A stretch of DNA of 59,630 nucleotides from UBA9647 sp049522195 (GCA_049522195.1 JBEKOB010000015.1:1-59630), one strand, 5' to 3'. Shown: positions 34,205 to 43,410, numbered from the stretch's first letter. The notes: a model not told the origin generated them from the letters alone. Translations and numbers: made by a program.

Positions 34205-34948
34205 TCAGCGCAGGTAGCAGATAAAGAAATCTAGCGAAACGCCGAGGAGCCAGTGGATCAGAATGATGAACAGAAGTGATCTCGTCCGGAACACCAAAAT
34301 ACCCCACACGAGCGCACCAATGACGGAGCTGTAAATCTCGCCTGCGGGTTTTCCGATATGAACGATGCACGATAGAGCCGTCTGAACAAGGATGGACTGC
34401 CAGTCACCAAGCGAATCCCTGAGCCCAAACTGCATAAAACCCCGGAAATAGATCTCCCATCCGATATAGAAAAACAGGTACGACAGGGCATGGCTCAGGA
34501 ACATCGATGGAGATGCACCAGCTCCCTTGAAGAGGGGATATTCAGCAAGAAAATCAGGTTTGTTGATCGAGGTATAGGACGCGAGGACGAATATGGGTGC
34601 AAGAACCAGAAACGCTTTCAGCCCGAACCGCCAGTCCCCGATCTGAAGCCCATACGATGAGATCTTCTCCTTGAAAACAAACTTGATAATGAAAAGAGGG
34701 AGGATGCCAAAAAGAATGAACGCAGAAAAGAATGTATAGAGCTCTGCCGTGCGCTCCGCATTACCAAAAAGGACAAAGATCGAAGCGAGATCGCTGAGGT
34801 AGAATGCCTTCGTGCCGTAATATTTCCATGTGGTAAGGAGGAAGGGGGTGAGCAGGAGGATGATTGTCGGTTTCCTGCTTTCACCGCCGAAGAGTCCGGA
34901 CAACGAAATCGAATCAGTAAAGCGGCCCGCTTGATTCGCTGGGTTCAT
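34205..34948 (-). CDS. CPBP-family membrane protein with non-canonical protease motifs
   Basis: 247 residues, about eight helices. The start ATG at 34948 overlaps the stop of the upstream gene as ATGA; an extension to 34984 is possible but unnecessary. The family (Rce1/Abi type) uses EExxxR, FxxxH and HxxxN. Here the first is WEIYFR, so the leading Glu is Trp; the second is SCIVH, keeping His; the third is HWLLG, lacking Asn. A catalytic role is therefore doubtful. It is likely co-translated with the SDR gene and close to PAP2. Confidence 0.75.
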   Translation of the reverse strand: MNPANQAGRFTDSISLSGLFGGESRKPTIILLLTPFLLTTWKYYGTKAFYLSDLASIFVLFGNAERTAELYTFFSAFILFGILPLFIIKFVFKEKISSYGLQIGDWRFGLKAFLVLAPIFVLASYTSINKPDFLAEYPLFKGAGASPSMFLSHALSYLFFYIGWEIYFRGFMQFGLRDSLGDWQSILVQTALSCIVHIGKPAGEIYSSVIGALVWGILVFRTRSLLFIILIHWLLGVSLDFFICYLR

Positions 34949-35964
34949 CGCTTTCCTTTGGATTTGCGTTGCTGCATGAGCCACTCATACGTCATGCGAA
35001 TTCCTTCTTTGAGCGGCACAATGGTGTATCCGAGTTCGCGCTGTGCCTTATCCGGTGAGTAGACCCAGTCCTGCAGGAACGTCTCGACCCATCCTGGAGT
35101 GATTTGAGGATAGATGCCAAGCCACTCGGCCTTTTTCTTTTCGAATCCTGCATAGACATAGCCAATCTTCGGCGGCAGGTTCATCTGGAAATGCTTCTTT
35201 CCGCTGACTTCGTCGACAAAGCGGTAAATATCTCTGAGTGATGCATTCTCACCGCCAAGTATATATCGCTGCCCGATTCTCCCCTTCTCCATGGCAAGAA
35301 TGTGACCCCGCACGAGATCGTCAACGAGAACGTAATTACCGATGTCCTTGCCCCCGTTAAGCAATACCGGAACTTTTCCCCGATCGTACATGTCAATCAT
35401 CAGCGACACGGAATTTCCCTCTGTCAGCTTGCCGGGACCGTACACACGCGTTGGATTGACAATGACCACGGGGAAACCGTTGGCCGCTTCCTGCAACGCT
35501 TCCTTTTCAGCGATCGACTTTGTTTCCTCGTATTCTGTATAATATCGCTGTGTAATGCGGGGCATATCTTCGTTACCGATGACACCCGGAGGCGTAGGTC
35601 CAAAGGCGACGATCGTTGACGTGAACACCACGCGCTCAACGCCGGCCGACTTGGCCGCAGCGAACACGTTTCGCATTCCCTCGACGTTTTGTTTGAAAAA
35701 CACAGAGGTATCGCGCGACCAGTTCTTTGCATACGCCGCCAGGTGATATACCTGGTTGCATCCTTCCATCCCCTTCTGCAGCGAATTCCGGTCCTGAATA
35801 TCCCCTGTGAAAAGCATAATATTCTCATGCGAGAGCCCGTCTTTGTTGCTTGCGCCGCGGGTAAGAGCATGGACGCTGTTACCACGGTTCACCAATTCGT
35901 TGACCAGCTTTGTGCCGATAAAGCCGGTAGAGCCGGTGACAAAGACTGTGTTTGCTTTGGCCAT
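34945..35964 (-). CDS. NAD(P)-dependent epimerase/dehydratase (extended SDR)
   Basis: 339 residues from ATG 35964, placed by the family start TVFVTGSTGFIGTKLV (GxxGxxG NAD loop). A longer reading from 36078 adds a non-conserved hydrophobic leader. FTGDIQDRNSL supplies the Asp after strand 3, and YYTEYEETKSIAEKEAL holds the catalytic Tyr-x-x-x-Lys (Y..TK). NPTRVYGPGKL is typical of dihydroflavonol-reductase or sugar-epimerase-like SDRs. The substrate is unknown. The gap upstream, 35965-36154, contains a palindromic hairpin. Confidence 0.85.
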   Translation of the reverse strand: MAKANTVFVTGSTGFIGTKLVNELVNRGNSVHALTRGASNKDGLSHENIMLFTGDIQDRNSLQKGMEGCNQVYHLAAYAKNWSRDTSVFFKQNVEGMRNVFAAAKSAGVERVVFTSTIVAFGPTPPGVIGNEDMPRITQRYYTEYEETKSIAEKEALQEAANGFPVVIVNPTRVYGPGKLTEGNSVSLMIDMYDRGKVPVLLNGGKDIGNYVLVDDLVRGHILAMEKGRIGQRYILGGENASLRDIYRFVDEVSGKKHFQMNLPPKIGYVYAGFEKKKAEWLGIYPQITPGWVETFLQDWVYSPDKAQRELGYTIVPLKEGIRMTYEWLMQQRKSKGKR

Positions 35965-36083
35965 GAAGTTGCTTGGATGAATCGAATGAGAAGACGTCGA
36001 AGTGTGCAAATCTTGTACTGAAAGGTAGGAAAAAAAGGGTAGAGTCTCAATGGAAATGGAAAGCGGGTAGGCCTGCAACCAGT

Positions 36084-36130
36084 AGACCTGTCAGGTTTCA
36101 CGGGAGTTCAATTTGAAACCTGGCAGGTCT
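36084..36130. repeat. 17-bp inverted repeat (ACCTGTCAGGT type)
   Basis: 36084-36100 (AGACCTGTCAGGTTTCA) pairs with 36114-36130 with one mismatch, across a 13-nt loop. This palindromic type is a frequent dispersed repeat in Bacteroidota-side genomes (recalled). It sits just after the stop of the CocE-family gene on the minus strand and could also end that transcript. Confidence 0.6.
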
Positions 36131-36154
36131 TACATGGATCTCACTTGTTTGTGG

Positions 36155-38068
36155 CTACTTCATAATCGGCAGCGTGAGATGGGTGCTCCATTCGGGCGAG
36201 CGATATACCCTCTCCGTCGCCTTCTGGAAATCTGATTCCTTCGCGTGGTAAATGTCGACAAACGTCTGAGGGTTCCGGTCGATCATCGGGAACCACGTAC
36301 TCTGAATCTGCACCATGATCCGGTGTCCCTTCTTGAACGTGTGGAAAATGTCGTTCAGCACATATTCCACTTTGGTGACCTGATTCGGAACAAAGGGCTC
36401 CGGCCTTGACATGCTGTTTCTGAATTTTCCGCGTATCACGTCCCCCCGCACCATCATTTGATATCCACGCAGCTTCATGATATTCGGGTCAAATCGCGGG
36501 CCTCCGCGACCTGCGAATGATACGGTCTCCGGCAATACGTCAATGACTTTGACGATCCAATCAGAATCCGTACCCGACGTTGATACGAACAGGGTGGCAG
36601 TAATCGGCCCGGCAACAGTCACATCATCCGTCAGCATATCACTTTCATACACGAGTACATCGGGACGAGTCCAGGCGAACCGCTGATCTTCCACAGGGAA
36701 GGCGGCGTTGTACCAGTGCCGGATTTCAGCTGTATATGGCACCGGCTTCGCAGGGTCGCTGATATATTCATCGTATGCACTGCTCGTGGAAGTTTGAGTC
36801 GGCGGCGAGAATGAGAGTTTTCCCTTCTCATTCAGATACATGCTTGTCGGGACTGCATTGGGGGGCGGCCACGCATCGAGGGATCTCCACACATTGCTCC
36901 CGGTCTCGAATACCGTCGCTTTCGCCAGATGTAACTCTCCCTGACCTTTGAGATAATAGTTGAAATACGGGAATACAATGCTGTCCACAAAAAACTTCCC
37001 GGTGGATGATCCCCATTTGATCATGCCAAGCGAGTCGCCCGAATCGTACCCCCACTGGCCGTGAGACCACGGGCCCATGACGATCCGGTTCTGGTTCTTC
37101 GGATTGTACTTATTGATCGACGCATAGAGATTCAGCGCGCCGTACAAGTTCTCGGAGTCGTACCATCCGCCGACCACGAGGGTCGCCGGCTTGATATTCT
37201 TGACGTGCGGAAGAATGTTGCGGGCTTCCCAGAAGCTGTCCCATGTACCGTGATTCATGATGTCATTCCAGAATGCAACGCTGTCTTTCAAATACTTGAT
37301 ATTTGCATTTGGAAGCGGACCCATGTTGAGGAAAAACTTGTAGCCGTCGCTAATCCCGTGGTTGAACGGACGGGAATCGATGGTTGTCGGCTTTGTATGC
37401 GGCCATCCGAATGAGGCGAAAAAGTCGAACGCGTGCGGAAGCAGGAACGCACCATTGTGGAAGAAATCGTCCCCGGACATCCACTTGGAAACCGGTGCCT
37501 GTGGTGACGTTGCCTTCATAGCAGGATGCGCATCGATGGTGCCGGTCGTGGAATAGAATCCAGGATAGGAGATACCGTAAATGCCGGCGCGCCCGTTGTT
37601 GTGCGCAATATGCTTGATCAGCCAGTCGACCGTGTCATACGTATCGCTGCTCTCGTCGATGTCCTTTTTGCTCTTCTTCTCGATGTAGGGACGGACATTC
37701 AGAAAATCTCCTTCTGACATATACCGGCCGCGGACGTCCTGACTCACCATGATGTACCCGTCACGGTAAAACTTCTCTGCCTGTGAGCCGACAAACGGCG
37801 AAAACATGTTCTCTCCATACGGTCCCGAACTGTACGGGGTCCGGTTCAGCAGGATTGGATAGTCCTTCGACGTGTCCTTTGGTGTATAGACGGCGGTGTA
37901 GAGTTTGACGCCATCCCGCATGGGAATCATGTACTCATGCTTATTGTAGTGCTCAGCAACTGAGTACGGCTGCTGTCCGAGTAGGATCACTGTGCTGCAG
38001 ATAATGAACAGCACCATCATACCGGCCAGGCGAACTGGGTTAAAGAACGGTTTTGCGGACATTGTCAA
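36155..38068 (-). CDS. CocE/NonD-family hydrolase (X-Pro dipeptidyl-peptidase S15 / amino-acid ester hydrolase type)
   Basis: 637 residues with an N-terminal signal segment (about 10-32). The alpha/beta-hydrolase domain runs from about 45: YMIPMRDGVKLYTAVYTP, DVRGRYMSEG, then the nucleophile elbow GISYPG (Ser), GGWYDSENLYG (Asp) and GPWSHGQW (His), so the triad is complete. The C-terminal jelly-roll (about 430-637) holds VAGPITATLFVSTSGTDSDW, typical of PepX_C. It cleaves esters or amides, such as alpha-amino-acid esters or dipeptide units, in the periplasm. ATG at 38068. Confidence 0.88.
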   Translation of the reverse strand: MTMSAKPFFNPVRLAGMMVLFIICSTVILLGQQPYSVAEHYNKHEYMIPMRDGVKLYTAVYTPKDTSKDYPILLNRTPYSSGPYGENMFSPFVGSQAEKFYRDGYIMVSQDVRGRYMSEGDFLNVRPYIEKKSKKDIDESSDTYDTVDWLIKHIAHNNGRAGIYGISYPGFYSTTGTIDAHPAMKATSPQAPVSKWMSGDDFFHNGAFLLPHAFDFFASFGWPHTKPTTIDSRPFNHGISDGYKFFLNMGPLPNANIKYLKDSVAFWNDIMNHGTWDSFWEARNILPHVKNIKPATLVVGGWYDSENLYGALNLYASINKYNPKNQNRIVMGPWSHGQWGYDSGDSLGMIKWGSSTGKFFVDSIVFPYFNYYLKGQGELHLAKATVFETGSNVWRSLDAWPPPNAVPTSMYLNEKGKLSFSPPTQTSTSSAYDEYISDPAKPVPYTAEIRHWYNAAFPVEDQRFAWTRPDVLVYESDMLTDDVTVAGPITATLFVSTSGTDSDWIVKVIDVLPETVSFAGRGGPRFDPNIMKLRGYQMMVRGDVIRGKFRNSMSRPEPFVPNQVTKVEYVLNDIFHTFKKGHRIMVQIQSTWFPMIDRNPQTFVDIYHAKESDFQKATERVYRSPEWSTHLTLPIMK

Positions 38069-38194
38069 ACTCCTCCTTTGTGATCATATGGAGCTTCTTC
38101 GTGCGGTTTCTCGTGAATGTGCACGTGGGGCGAAGAAATGAATCGATGAAAATAGTAGACAAAATTGCGTTCAGTCTCAACCAAAGAATTCAAT

Positions 38195-39436
38195 TCAAAG
38201 GAAGCGGAGAAAGACCCAGTATACGAACGCATTAACAACGGTCAGGGGTGCACCGATGCGGAGAAACTCCCACAAGCCGATTGTTTCCTTTCCCCGTCGC
38301 TCGGCATTTTGTATGATGATCACGTTGCTGGCAGCACCAAGGATGCTGAGGTTTCCGGCAATCGTGCTGCCGGCGGCGAGTGCGAGCAACCCAGGGGTTC
38401 CAACGCCTGATTTCAGCAATGCAGGCATCATCAAGGCTACAAGCGGCACATTGGAGACAAACTGGCTTACCACCACGCTGACGCTGATGAGAGCGGCTGG
38501 GGAGTGCAGATCCACCTGACCTCGCTCAAGGATCCCCTGGAAAAAGCCCGTATTCCAGACGCTCTCCATCAACACAAACATGGCGGCGAAGAACACAAGC
38601 GTATGCCAATCGATCCGCCTGATGATATGCCAGCGTCGTGGGCTGGCAATCAGAATAGGCAGGCACGCGGCAAGTGCGATGTGTGTCAGCCGCAGGAAGT
38701 CGTCCGCCCCGAGCGAAGCGCTGATCACCTTCACGACAACGAGAACCACGATTATCCACAGAGAAATTCTTGAAAGCCACGCGAGCTCGTGATTCCGTAT
38801 CGGTTCCTGTGAATGACTGAGCTCTGCTTCGTGGAAGTCGGCTCGATAGTAGAGGCGCAGAAATGCGAACGCGACAAAAAGATTGATGATGCTCGGAATC
38901 AGGAGCCATCGGAGGAACAAAATGAACGCGTTCGGAATGTTTCCCTGCACCGCAATCAGGAGATTCTGTGGATTGCCAATCGGACTCAGCACGCTGCCAA
39001 TCGTAACGCCGAACGCCAGCGCAAGAAGCAGCGGCTTCGCCGGCATCGCATGTTTGCGTGCGAGCAACAGCATTACCGGTGTGCCGATAATTCCTATCGT
39101 ATCGTTCATCAACAGGGCGGAGAGAAAGCCGGTGCCGAACAACACCATCAGCACCAACGCGTCGAGCGTGGCAGCTCGTTTAAAGTACTTGTAGGAGAGA
39201 TGGGCAAGGTACCCGCTCTCTTCGAGTGCATCGCCGACAATGAACATGCAGAAGAGAAACAGCATGATATCAAAGTTGATTGCCGTGAGGGCGGCGAGGG
39301 GCGCGATCGCACCGGTGAGGACCACCGTTACTGCGCCTGCGAGCATTATGTGCCAGATCTGCAGTTGAAGGCCTCCGACCTGCCGGACGGCAATAAGCAG
39401 AAAAACGGCGGCAAGGGTGAGGATGGGAATACTCAT
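38195..39436 (-). CDS. ArsB/NhaD-superfamily ion transporter
   Basis: 413 residues, about eleven helices. SALLMNDTIGIIGTPVMLLLA and SVLSPIGNPQNLLIA are the two hallmark segments of the ArsB/CitMHS/NhaD superfamily, and SNVPLVALMMPALL and LGAASNVIII repeat them in the second half. Substrate could be arsenite, Na+/H+ or a carboxylate; no ars gene is near. The ATG at 39436 overlaps the stop of the next gene upstream as TGATG, which is preferred to a TTG at 39448. Confidence 0.8.
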   Translation of the reverse strand: MSIPILTLAAVFLLIAVRQVGGLQLQIWHIMLAGAVTVVLTGAIAPLAALTAINFDIMLFLFCMFIVGDALEESGYLAHLSYKYFKRAATLDALVLMVLFGTGFLSALLMNDTIGIIGTPVMLLLARKHAMPAKPLLLALAFGVTIGSVLSPIGNPQNLLIAVQGNIPNAFILFLRWLLIPSIINLFVAFAFLRLYYRADFHEAELSHSQEPIRNHELAWLSRISLWIIVVLVVVKVISASLGADDFLRLTHIALAACLPILIASPRRWHIIRRIDWHTLVFFAAMFVLMESVWNTGFFQGILERGQVDLHSPAALISVSVVVSQFVSNVPLVALMMPALLKSGVGTPGLLALAAGSTIAGNLSILGAASNVIIIQNAERRGKETIGLWEFLRIGAPLTVVNAFVYWVFLRFL

Positions 39437-39831
39437 CAGACAGGACAACCATCGATTGTTCGACTCGCGAAGGCGGGTATGCTCATGCTTTGTGTGTGAT
39501 CCGGAGGCATCTTGGGGAATCCAAACCAGCGTGGAACTATTGAGCAGTACGTCGAATACTCTTCACCATGTCGAATCCTCAGATGTGGCTCTTCGACGAA
39601 GAGGACAACGCAATGGAAGAATATCCACAGGACGATAGTATACAGACACAAGGCGACAGCCCAAAACCAGAGAGCTTCACCAAGCGCAACGGCGATCAAC
39701 AGCAGCCCGAGGGGACGAACGATGCCGGAATCGAACTGTTCGGGCCACCGCTGAGCGATGACATACGGGAGAAAACCCCCGACAGTTCCCGGCACCAAGA
39801 TCGTGAAAAGTGCAGCCCTGACAAGAAGCAT
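39436..39831 (-). CDS. ICMT/PEMT-like membrane methyltransferase with an internal in-frame deletion
   Basis: 131 residues. The start LLVRAALFTILVPGTVGGFLPYV and the end FFHCVVLFVEEPHLRIRHGEEYSTYCSIVPRW match the two ends of isoprenylcysteine carboxyl methyltransferase-like proteins, which are usually 155-200 residues. Between LGLLLIAVA (about 41-49) and LGEALWFWA the family's roughly 45-50 middle residues are absent. They normally include the RGPYRYxRNPMY stretch that forms the S-adenosylmethionine pocket. The deletion is in frame and the stop overlaps the next gene (TGATG), so the ORF remains translated but is unlikely to methylate anything. It could be degenerate or a short variant with another role. 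Confidence 0.7.
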   Translation of the reverse strand: MLLVRAALFTILVPGTVGGFLPYVIAQRWPEQFDSGIVRPLGLLLIAVALGEALWFWAVALCLYTIVLWIFFHCVVLFVEEPHLRIRHGEEYSTYCSIVPRWFGFPKMPPDHTQSMSIPAFASRTIDGCPV

Positions 39832-39851
39832 TTCCGCAAGTTCTCAAAGTC

Positions 39852-40895
39852 CTACGTTGTCGAAGGAACAGCAGCGATGCTTTTCAGATGTTCCTCCCGC
39901 GAGACGGTTCGGTACATCGTGATCTGGCTTGCGTAAAACGTTGCCTTGAGCCAGAGCCGGGCGACCATGTAGAGCTGCTGCAGAATGAAAAGGAACACCA
40001 GTGGCCAATACGATTCCTGAGGCATCGACTTTTCCAGTATTGCATAGACGATAACCAAGAGAACGCCGATCGCTGTCAGAAGAAGATACAAGCCATACGT
40101 CTTGACCAAACGTGGTACAGCAAACCGGGCGCCAGCTACCGTTGATGCCAGAGCGCTGGTACGGTCATCCACCACCATCCTGATGCGCGTGTAGTCGAAA
40201 ATCATAAAGAGCAATGACATCAGGAGCAGAACAACCACGTTCCGGATCATGTAGTAGAGATAGGGGACCGTTTCCGAGGCGTTGTTCTGTGTCCACCCGT
40301 AAATACTGTTGTTGACCCAGTCGACAATGACGGCGAAGAAAAGATAGTACACCACAAGTGCCACAAGCGCAATCCGGAAGAACTTGCCGAAGTACCTGGC
40401 GCCATCCATCAGGAATTCCGGGAACGACGAACGGTAGTCTTTCGAGTACATTCCGACGAACCCTCCGGCAAGAAACGTATTCACGCATACGTACAACAAG
40501 CTGATAAAGAAGAGAAGCGAGAACGAGCCTGGATTGAGTTGCCAGCGTACGAAGAAGTCGTACAGGAAACCGGCCAACGTTCTGATAAATCCCCCCTCCA
40601 TCTGCATTTCGAGATGATTGATGAATGGGGCATATCCGAAGATTGTATAGTCGACCGAGCGAGTATACTCGCTCTTTTCCATGTCAACACGGTAGCTCTC
40701 CACCCAGGCCGGGTCGAGTTGCTTCAGAACTTGCTCGTCCATGACGCTGTCGCGCAGATATCCGTCGAGCTGCTTCAGGACGGGAAGAGCGAGGACCATG
40801 GCGAAGAGGACGTTGAGAAACCACGCGAACAAGATCATCCGTTTTGTCCGCGATGCCAGCTTGACGCCCTGTTTGAATGAAGACATAATGTTCAT
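39852..40895 (-). CDS. conserved multi-pass membrane protein of unknown function
   Basis: 347 residues. Helices at about 22-40, 110-145, 170-205, 225-245, 270-290 and 295-320. A stretch RIRMVVDDRTSALASTVAGARFAV precedes the last pair, and a long extracellular loop lies between helices 1 and 2. I cannot assign a family with confidence. It starts at ATG 40895 (MNIMSSFKQGVK). It ends 21 bp before the ICMT-like gene, so the three genes (this, ICMT-like, transporter) form an operon. Confidence 0.6.
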   Translation of the reverse strand: MNIMSSFKQGVKLASRTKRMILFAWFLNVLFAMVLALPVLKQLDGYLRDSVMDEQVLKQLDPAWVESYRVDMEKSEYTRSVDYTIFGYAPFINHLEMQMEGGFIRTLAGFLYDFFVRWQLNPGSFSLLFFISLLYVCVNTFLAGGFVGMYSKDYRSSFPEFLMDGARYFGKFFRIALVALVVYYLFFAVIVDWVNNSIYGWTQNNASETVPYLYYMIRNVVVLLLMSLLFMIFDYTRIRMVVDDRTSALASTVAGARFAVPRLVKTYGLYLLLTAIGVLLVIVYAILEKSMPQESYWPLVFLFILQQLYMVARLWLKATFYASQITMYRTVSREEHLKSIAAVPSTT

Positions 40896-40944
40896 AACCG
40901 TCTCCTGATATGAATAAAGCTATTGTTCTTCAGTGGAGAGCGAA

Positions 40945-41022
40945 CCACGAAGGCACGAAGGAAAAAAACTCAACTCTATCTTTGTGCCTTTTGCGCCAAA
41001 GGCGCATGAGCCTTCGGCTCAG
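40945..41022. repeat. inverted short repeat plus twin hairpins after the M1 peptidase gene
   Basis: Two CACGAAGG octamers (40946-40961) are followed 20 bp later by TTTGTGCCTTTTG, partly their inverse complement. Then come two compact hairpins, GCGCC-AAA-GGCGC (40993-41005) and GAGCC-TTC-GGCTC (41008-41020). The hairpin pair recurs in variant form at 56583-56612. A single ACCACGAAGGCGCAGAGG arm is also present at 27014-27031. Confidence 0.55.
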
Positions 41023-41031
41023 CGGTTAATT

Positions 41032-43170
41032 TCAGAAAGCCGCGAACTCCAGATAGTTCTGTACCCAGAACATCCATTTCGACGCATACTTCCGGGCCGC
41101 CAGGGATCGATAGCCGGGGTCACGGACGGCTTTGCTGTTGTTATTGCAGTTGACGTCCATCGCGAGCTTGTGTTCGGGATCCACGATCGCGTAGCTGACG
41201 GGCGAATCAGTATAGTAGATGAATTTTTTCCACCGGTATTGTCCGTCCCATCCTTCGCGCCGTATCGATCCATCTTTGAAGACGACGAGAATATCGACCG
41301 GAGCAATTGCTTCCCCTTCGCGTTTTACGACGACTTCACATTCATACGTCTTCGTAGTAGGTGCGGGTTCGGACTGCTTTCCGTTCAATGAAAAGACCCC
41401 GGTCGGAGGTGGAATCCGCCGGTTGTTGACCCGGTCAATGCTGTAGTCAAAGAGGTTGGAGCTGTACCAGGAGTTTGCGAAGAGCCAGCTCATGTTCTTT
41501 CCACTGACCTCGTTGACGGTTCTGATGAAATCTTCGCTTGTCGGATGCTTGAAGCGGTACCGGTGATGATAGGTCCGCATGACCCGGTACATCATCTCTT
41601 CACCCAGATAGCCCTCCAGAGTCACGAGCGTCATCGCGGGTTTGGTATAGGAATTCAGACCGTAGGTCTGGTAGTATTCCCATCCGCTTCGGGCCATGAC
41701 ATCATTTTTACCGTAACGGCGAAGCTCGCTGTTGCCGGCTCCAAGACGGGAGGACGGGATTTCACGTACGACATACGGGATACCGACATAGCTGCCGGCT
41801 CCAGGACCGCCGAAAAAGTACCGTGACGGATTGAACGGAGGCCACGCCGTGTTCATCACACGGTCAGTCGAATACGTATTGAAGCCCTCGTCCAGCCAGG
41901 CTTCCTCAAACTCGTTGTTCCCGACCATCCCGTACCACCATTGATGGCCGCATTCGTGGACTGTGACGCCTTCGGGAGATGATGCTTCTGTGGGCGAATA
42001 CCGGTTCGCGCCGCCGGTGAAGAGCGTCGGATATTCCATTCCTCCGGTTGAGCTCCCCATCGCGGGATCGACAACCGTGATCGCGTCATATGGGTACTCT
42101 CCGTACCACTCGCCGTAATAGCGCAATGCATTGAAGGTCGCAGTGAAGTACCGATCGATCATGTTGTCGTGTTGCGGCTGCGTCAGAAGGATGACGGTCA
42201 CTTCCTTGAGAGGATGGTGCCGGTCTGGGCGCTCGCCTTCTTCCATGCTGACGTGCCGGAATTTTCGCACGGTCGGCACTAGGTCCGGGGAGGTTACCCA
42301 TGCGAAGTCGTGCACATCTTCCTGGTAAAAGTTGTAGGTTGCCGTGCTGTCCTTGTTCTGTTCAATGCTTTTTGGAACACCCCCCGTCGCGCCGATCACG
42401 TATCTCTGGGGAATCGTAATCTTCACGTCGTACACACCGTAATCGGCAAAGAACTCGGTCGTGGCGTGGAATTGATGGCAGTTCCAGGCGTTTTTCCACC
42501 AGACACCAATCTTCGGGAACCACTGGCCAACGAAATGATAATCCCTGATTGCTCCCGTTCGCGCAACCGGAAGCGGCTGCTTCGTCTCAAACTCGATCCT
42601 GAAGGTGATGGATTGGTTATTGGGAACCGGCTTTGCGGAGTGGACCTGGCAGACGGTCTGGTCGTCTGCGTTGCTGTCGTCCGGCTGAATGTAATGGAAG
42701 GAATTCGTGATGTCGGTTTCACCCTTGACATCGACGACCTTGATGCTCTTCACATTCGTGTAACCGTAATCATGCCTGTCCGGACCGAGGCGCCCCAGCT
42801 GATATCCGCTCTCCTTCGCAAAAGTGCTGCGATTGTTTTTCCAGGCGTTGTGATAGAGGTGGAACGGAAAATCCTGTTGGGGCTTGCCCGTAGTGTTTTT
42901 CCATTCGAGTGTCTCAGTGCCGGAAATGATGTTTGTCTTGACGTTGAGCTTGACGTTCATCGTGTAGTGTACAATCCGGTCGCTCTGCGTAGGGAGCCTG
43001 AGATCTTTATCCCACGGCTCCGTCCCCTGCACAAGCTTGGGTATCAGAGGAGTGGGCTGTCGCTGCAGGTCGATTCCCTTGCCGGGGGGAAGTCCCACGA
43101 AGGCGACAAGGGCAACCATCGCGGCGATGATGAAACCGTACTCCAACAGCATGACGAGGATCTTTTTCAT
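41032..43170 (-). CDS. M1-family zinc metallopeptidase (aminopeptidase N-like)
   Basis: 712 residues. Signal or anchor helix at about 7-28. After beta domains, the gluzincin site HECGH (405-409) and E428 in WLDEGF make the HExxH-18-E zinc motif; GGMEYPT (376-382) stands for the exopeptidase GxMEN loop, with Tyr for Asn. It removes N-terminal residues from peptides, here probably in the periplasm or on the surface. The GGMEY variation may change N-terminus recognition. The gene next upstream is the M61 peptidase, across a repeat-filled gap. Confidence 0.9.
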   Translation of the reverse strand: MKKILVMLLEYGFIIAAMVALVAFVGLPPGKGIDLQRQPTPLIPKLVQGTEPWDKDLRLPTQSDRIVHYTMNVKLNVKTNIISGTETLEWKNTTGKPQQDFPFHLYHNAWKNNRSTFAKESGYQLGRLGPDRHDYGYTNVKSIKVVDVKGETDITNSFHYIQPDDSNADDQTVCQVHSAKPVPNNQSITFRIEFETKQPLPVARTGAIRDYHFVGQWFPKIGVWWKNAWNCHQFHATTEFFADYGVYDVKITIPQRYVIGATGGVPKSIEQNKDSTATYNFYQEDVHDFAWVTSPDLVPTVRKFRHVSMEEGERPDRHHPLKEVTVILLTQPQHDNMIDRYFTATFNALRYYGEWYGEYPYDAITVVDPAMGSSTGGMEYPTLFTGGANRYSPTEASSPEGVTVHECGHQWWYGMVGNNEFEEAWLDEGFNTYSTDRVMNTAWPPFNPSRYFFGGPGAGSYVGIPYVVREIPSSRLGAGNSELRRYGKNDVMARSGWEYYQTYGLNSYTKPAMTLVTLEGYLGEEMMYRVMRTYHHRYRFKHPTSEDFIRTVNEVSGKNMSWLFANSWYSSNLFDYSIDRVNNRRIPPPTGVFSLNGKQSEPAPTTKTYECEVVVKREGEAIAPVDILVVFKDGSIRREGWDGQYRWKKFIYYTDSPVSYAIVDPEHKLAMDVNCNNNSKAVRDPGYRSLAARKYASKWMFWVQNYLEFAAF

Positions 43171-43188
43171 CGTAGTCCTCTGAAAGAA

Positions 43189-43410
43189 GTAAATAGTGAA
43201 TAGTAAATCGTGAAAAGCGTCGAACAGGTTGATTCAAAGGTGGTAAGACGTATAACGTTAGACGGGAGACGTAAGGCGATCAAAGCTGAACGCTGATCGC
43301 CGATAGCTGACAGCCAGCCGCTAATGGCACGCCTCCTCCTTACCGTTTATCATTTTCTGACTTCTATCTTCTGACTCCTGTATTCTGAATTCTATATTCT
43401 ACATTCATTC
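43189..43410. repeat. four different heptamer arrays filling one intergenic gap
   Basis: Array A, 43189-43216: GTAAATA, GTGAATA, GTAAATC, GTGAAAA. Array B, 43244-43278: TAAGACG, TATAACG, TTAGACG, GGAGACG, TAAGGCG. Array C, 43285-43326: GCTGAAC, GCTGATC, GCCGATA, GCTGACA, GCCAGCC, GCTAATG. Array D, 43355-43410: TTCTGAC, TTCTATC, TTCTGAC, TCCTGTA, TTCTGAA, TTCTATA, TTCTACA, TTCATTC, which runs into the M61 stop codon. Each has exact 7-nt spacing with its own conserved positions. Confidence 0.85.

Noticed and set aside
42310..43203. 297-codon plus-strand frame opposite the M1 peptidase.
   Set aside because: It is a shadow frame; the minus strand has HExxH-18-E and a full-length family match.
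43189..43410. CRISPR array interpretation of the short tandem repeats.
   Set aside because: Units are 7 nt without spacers, differ from each other, and no cas gene is in the window.
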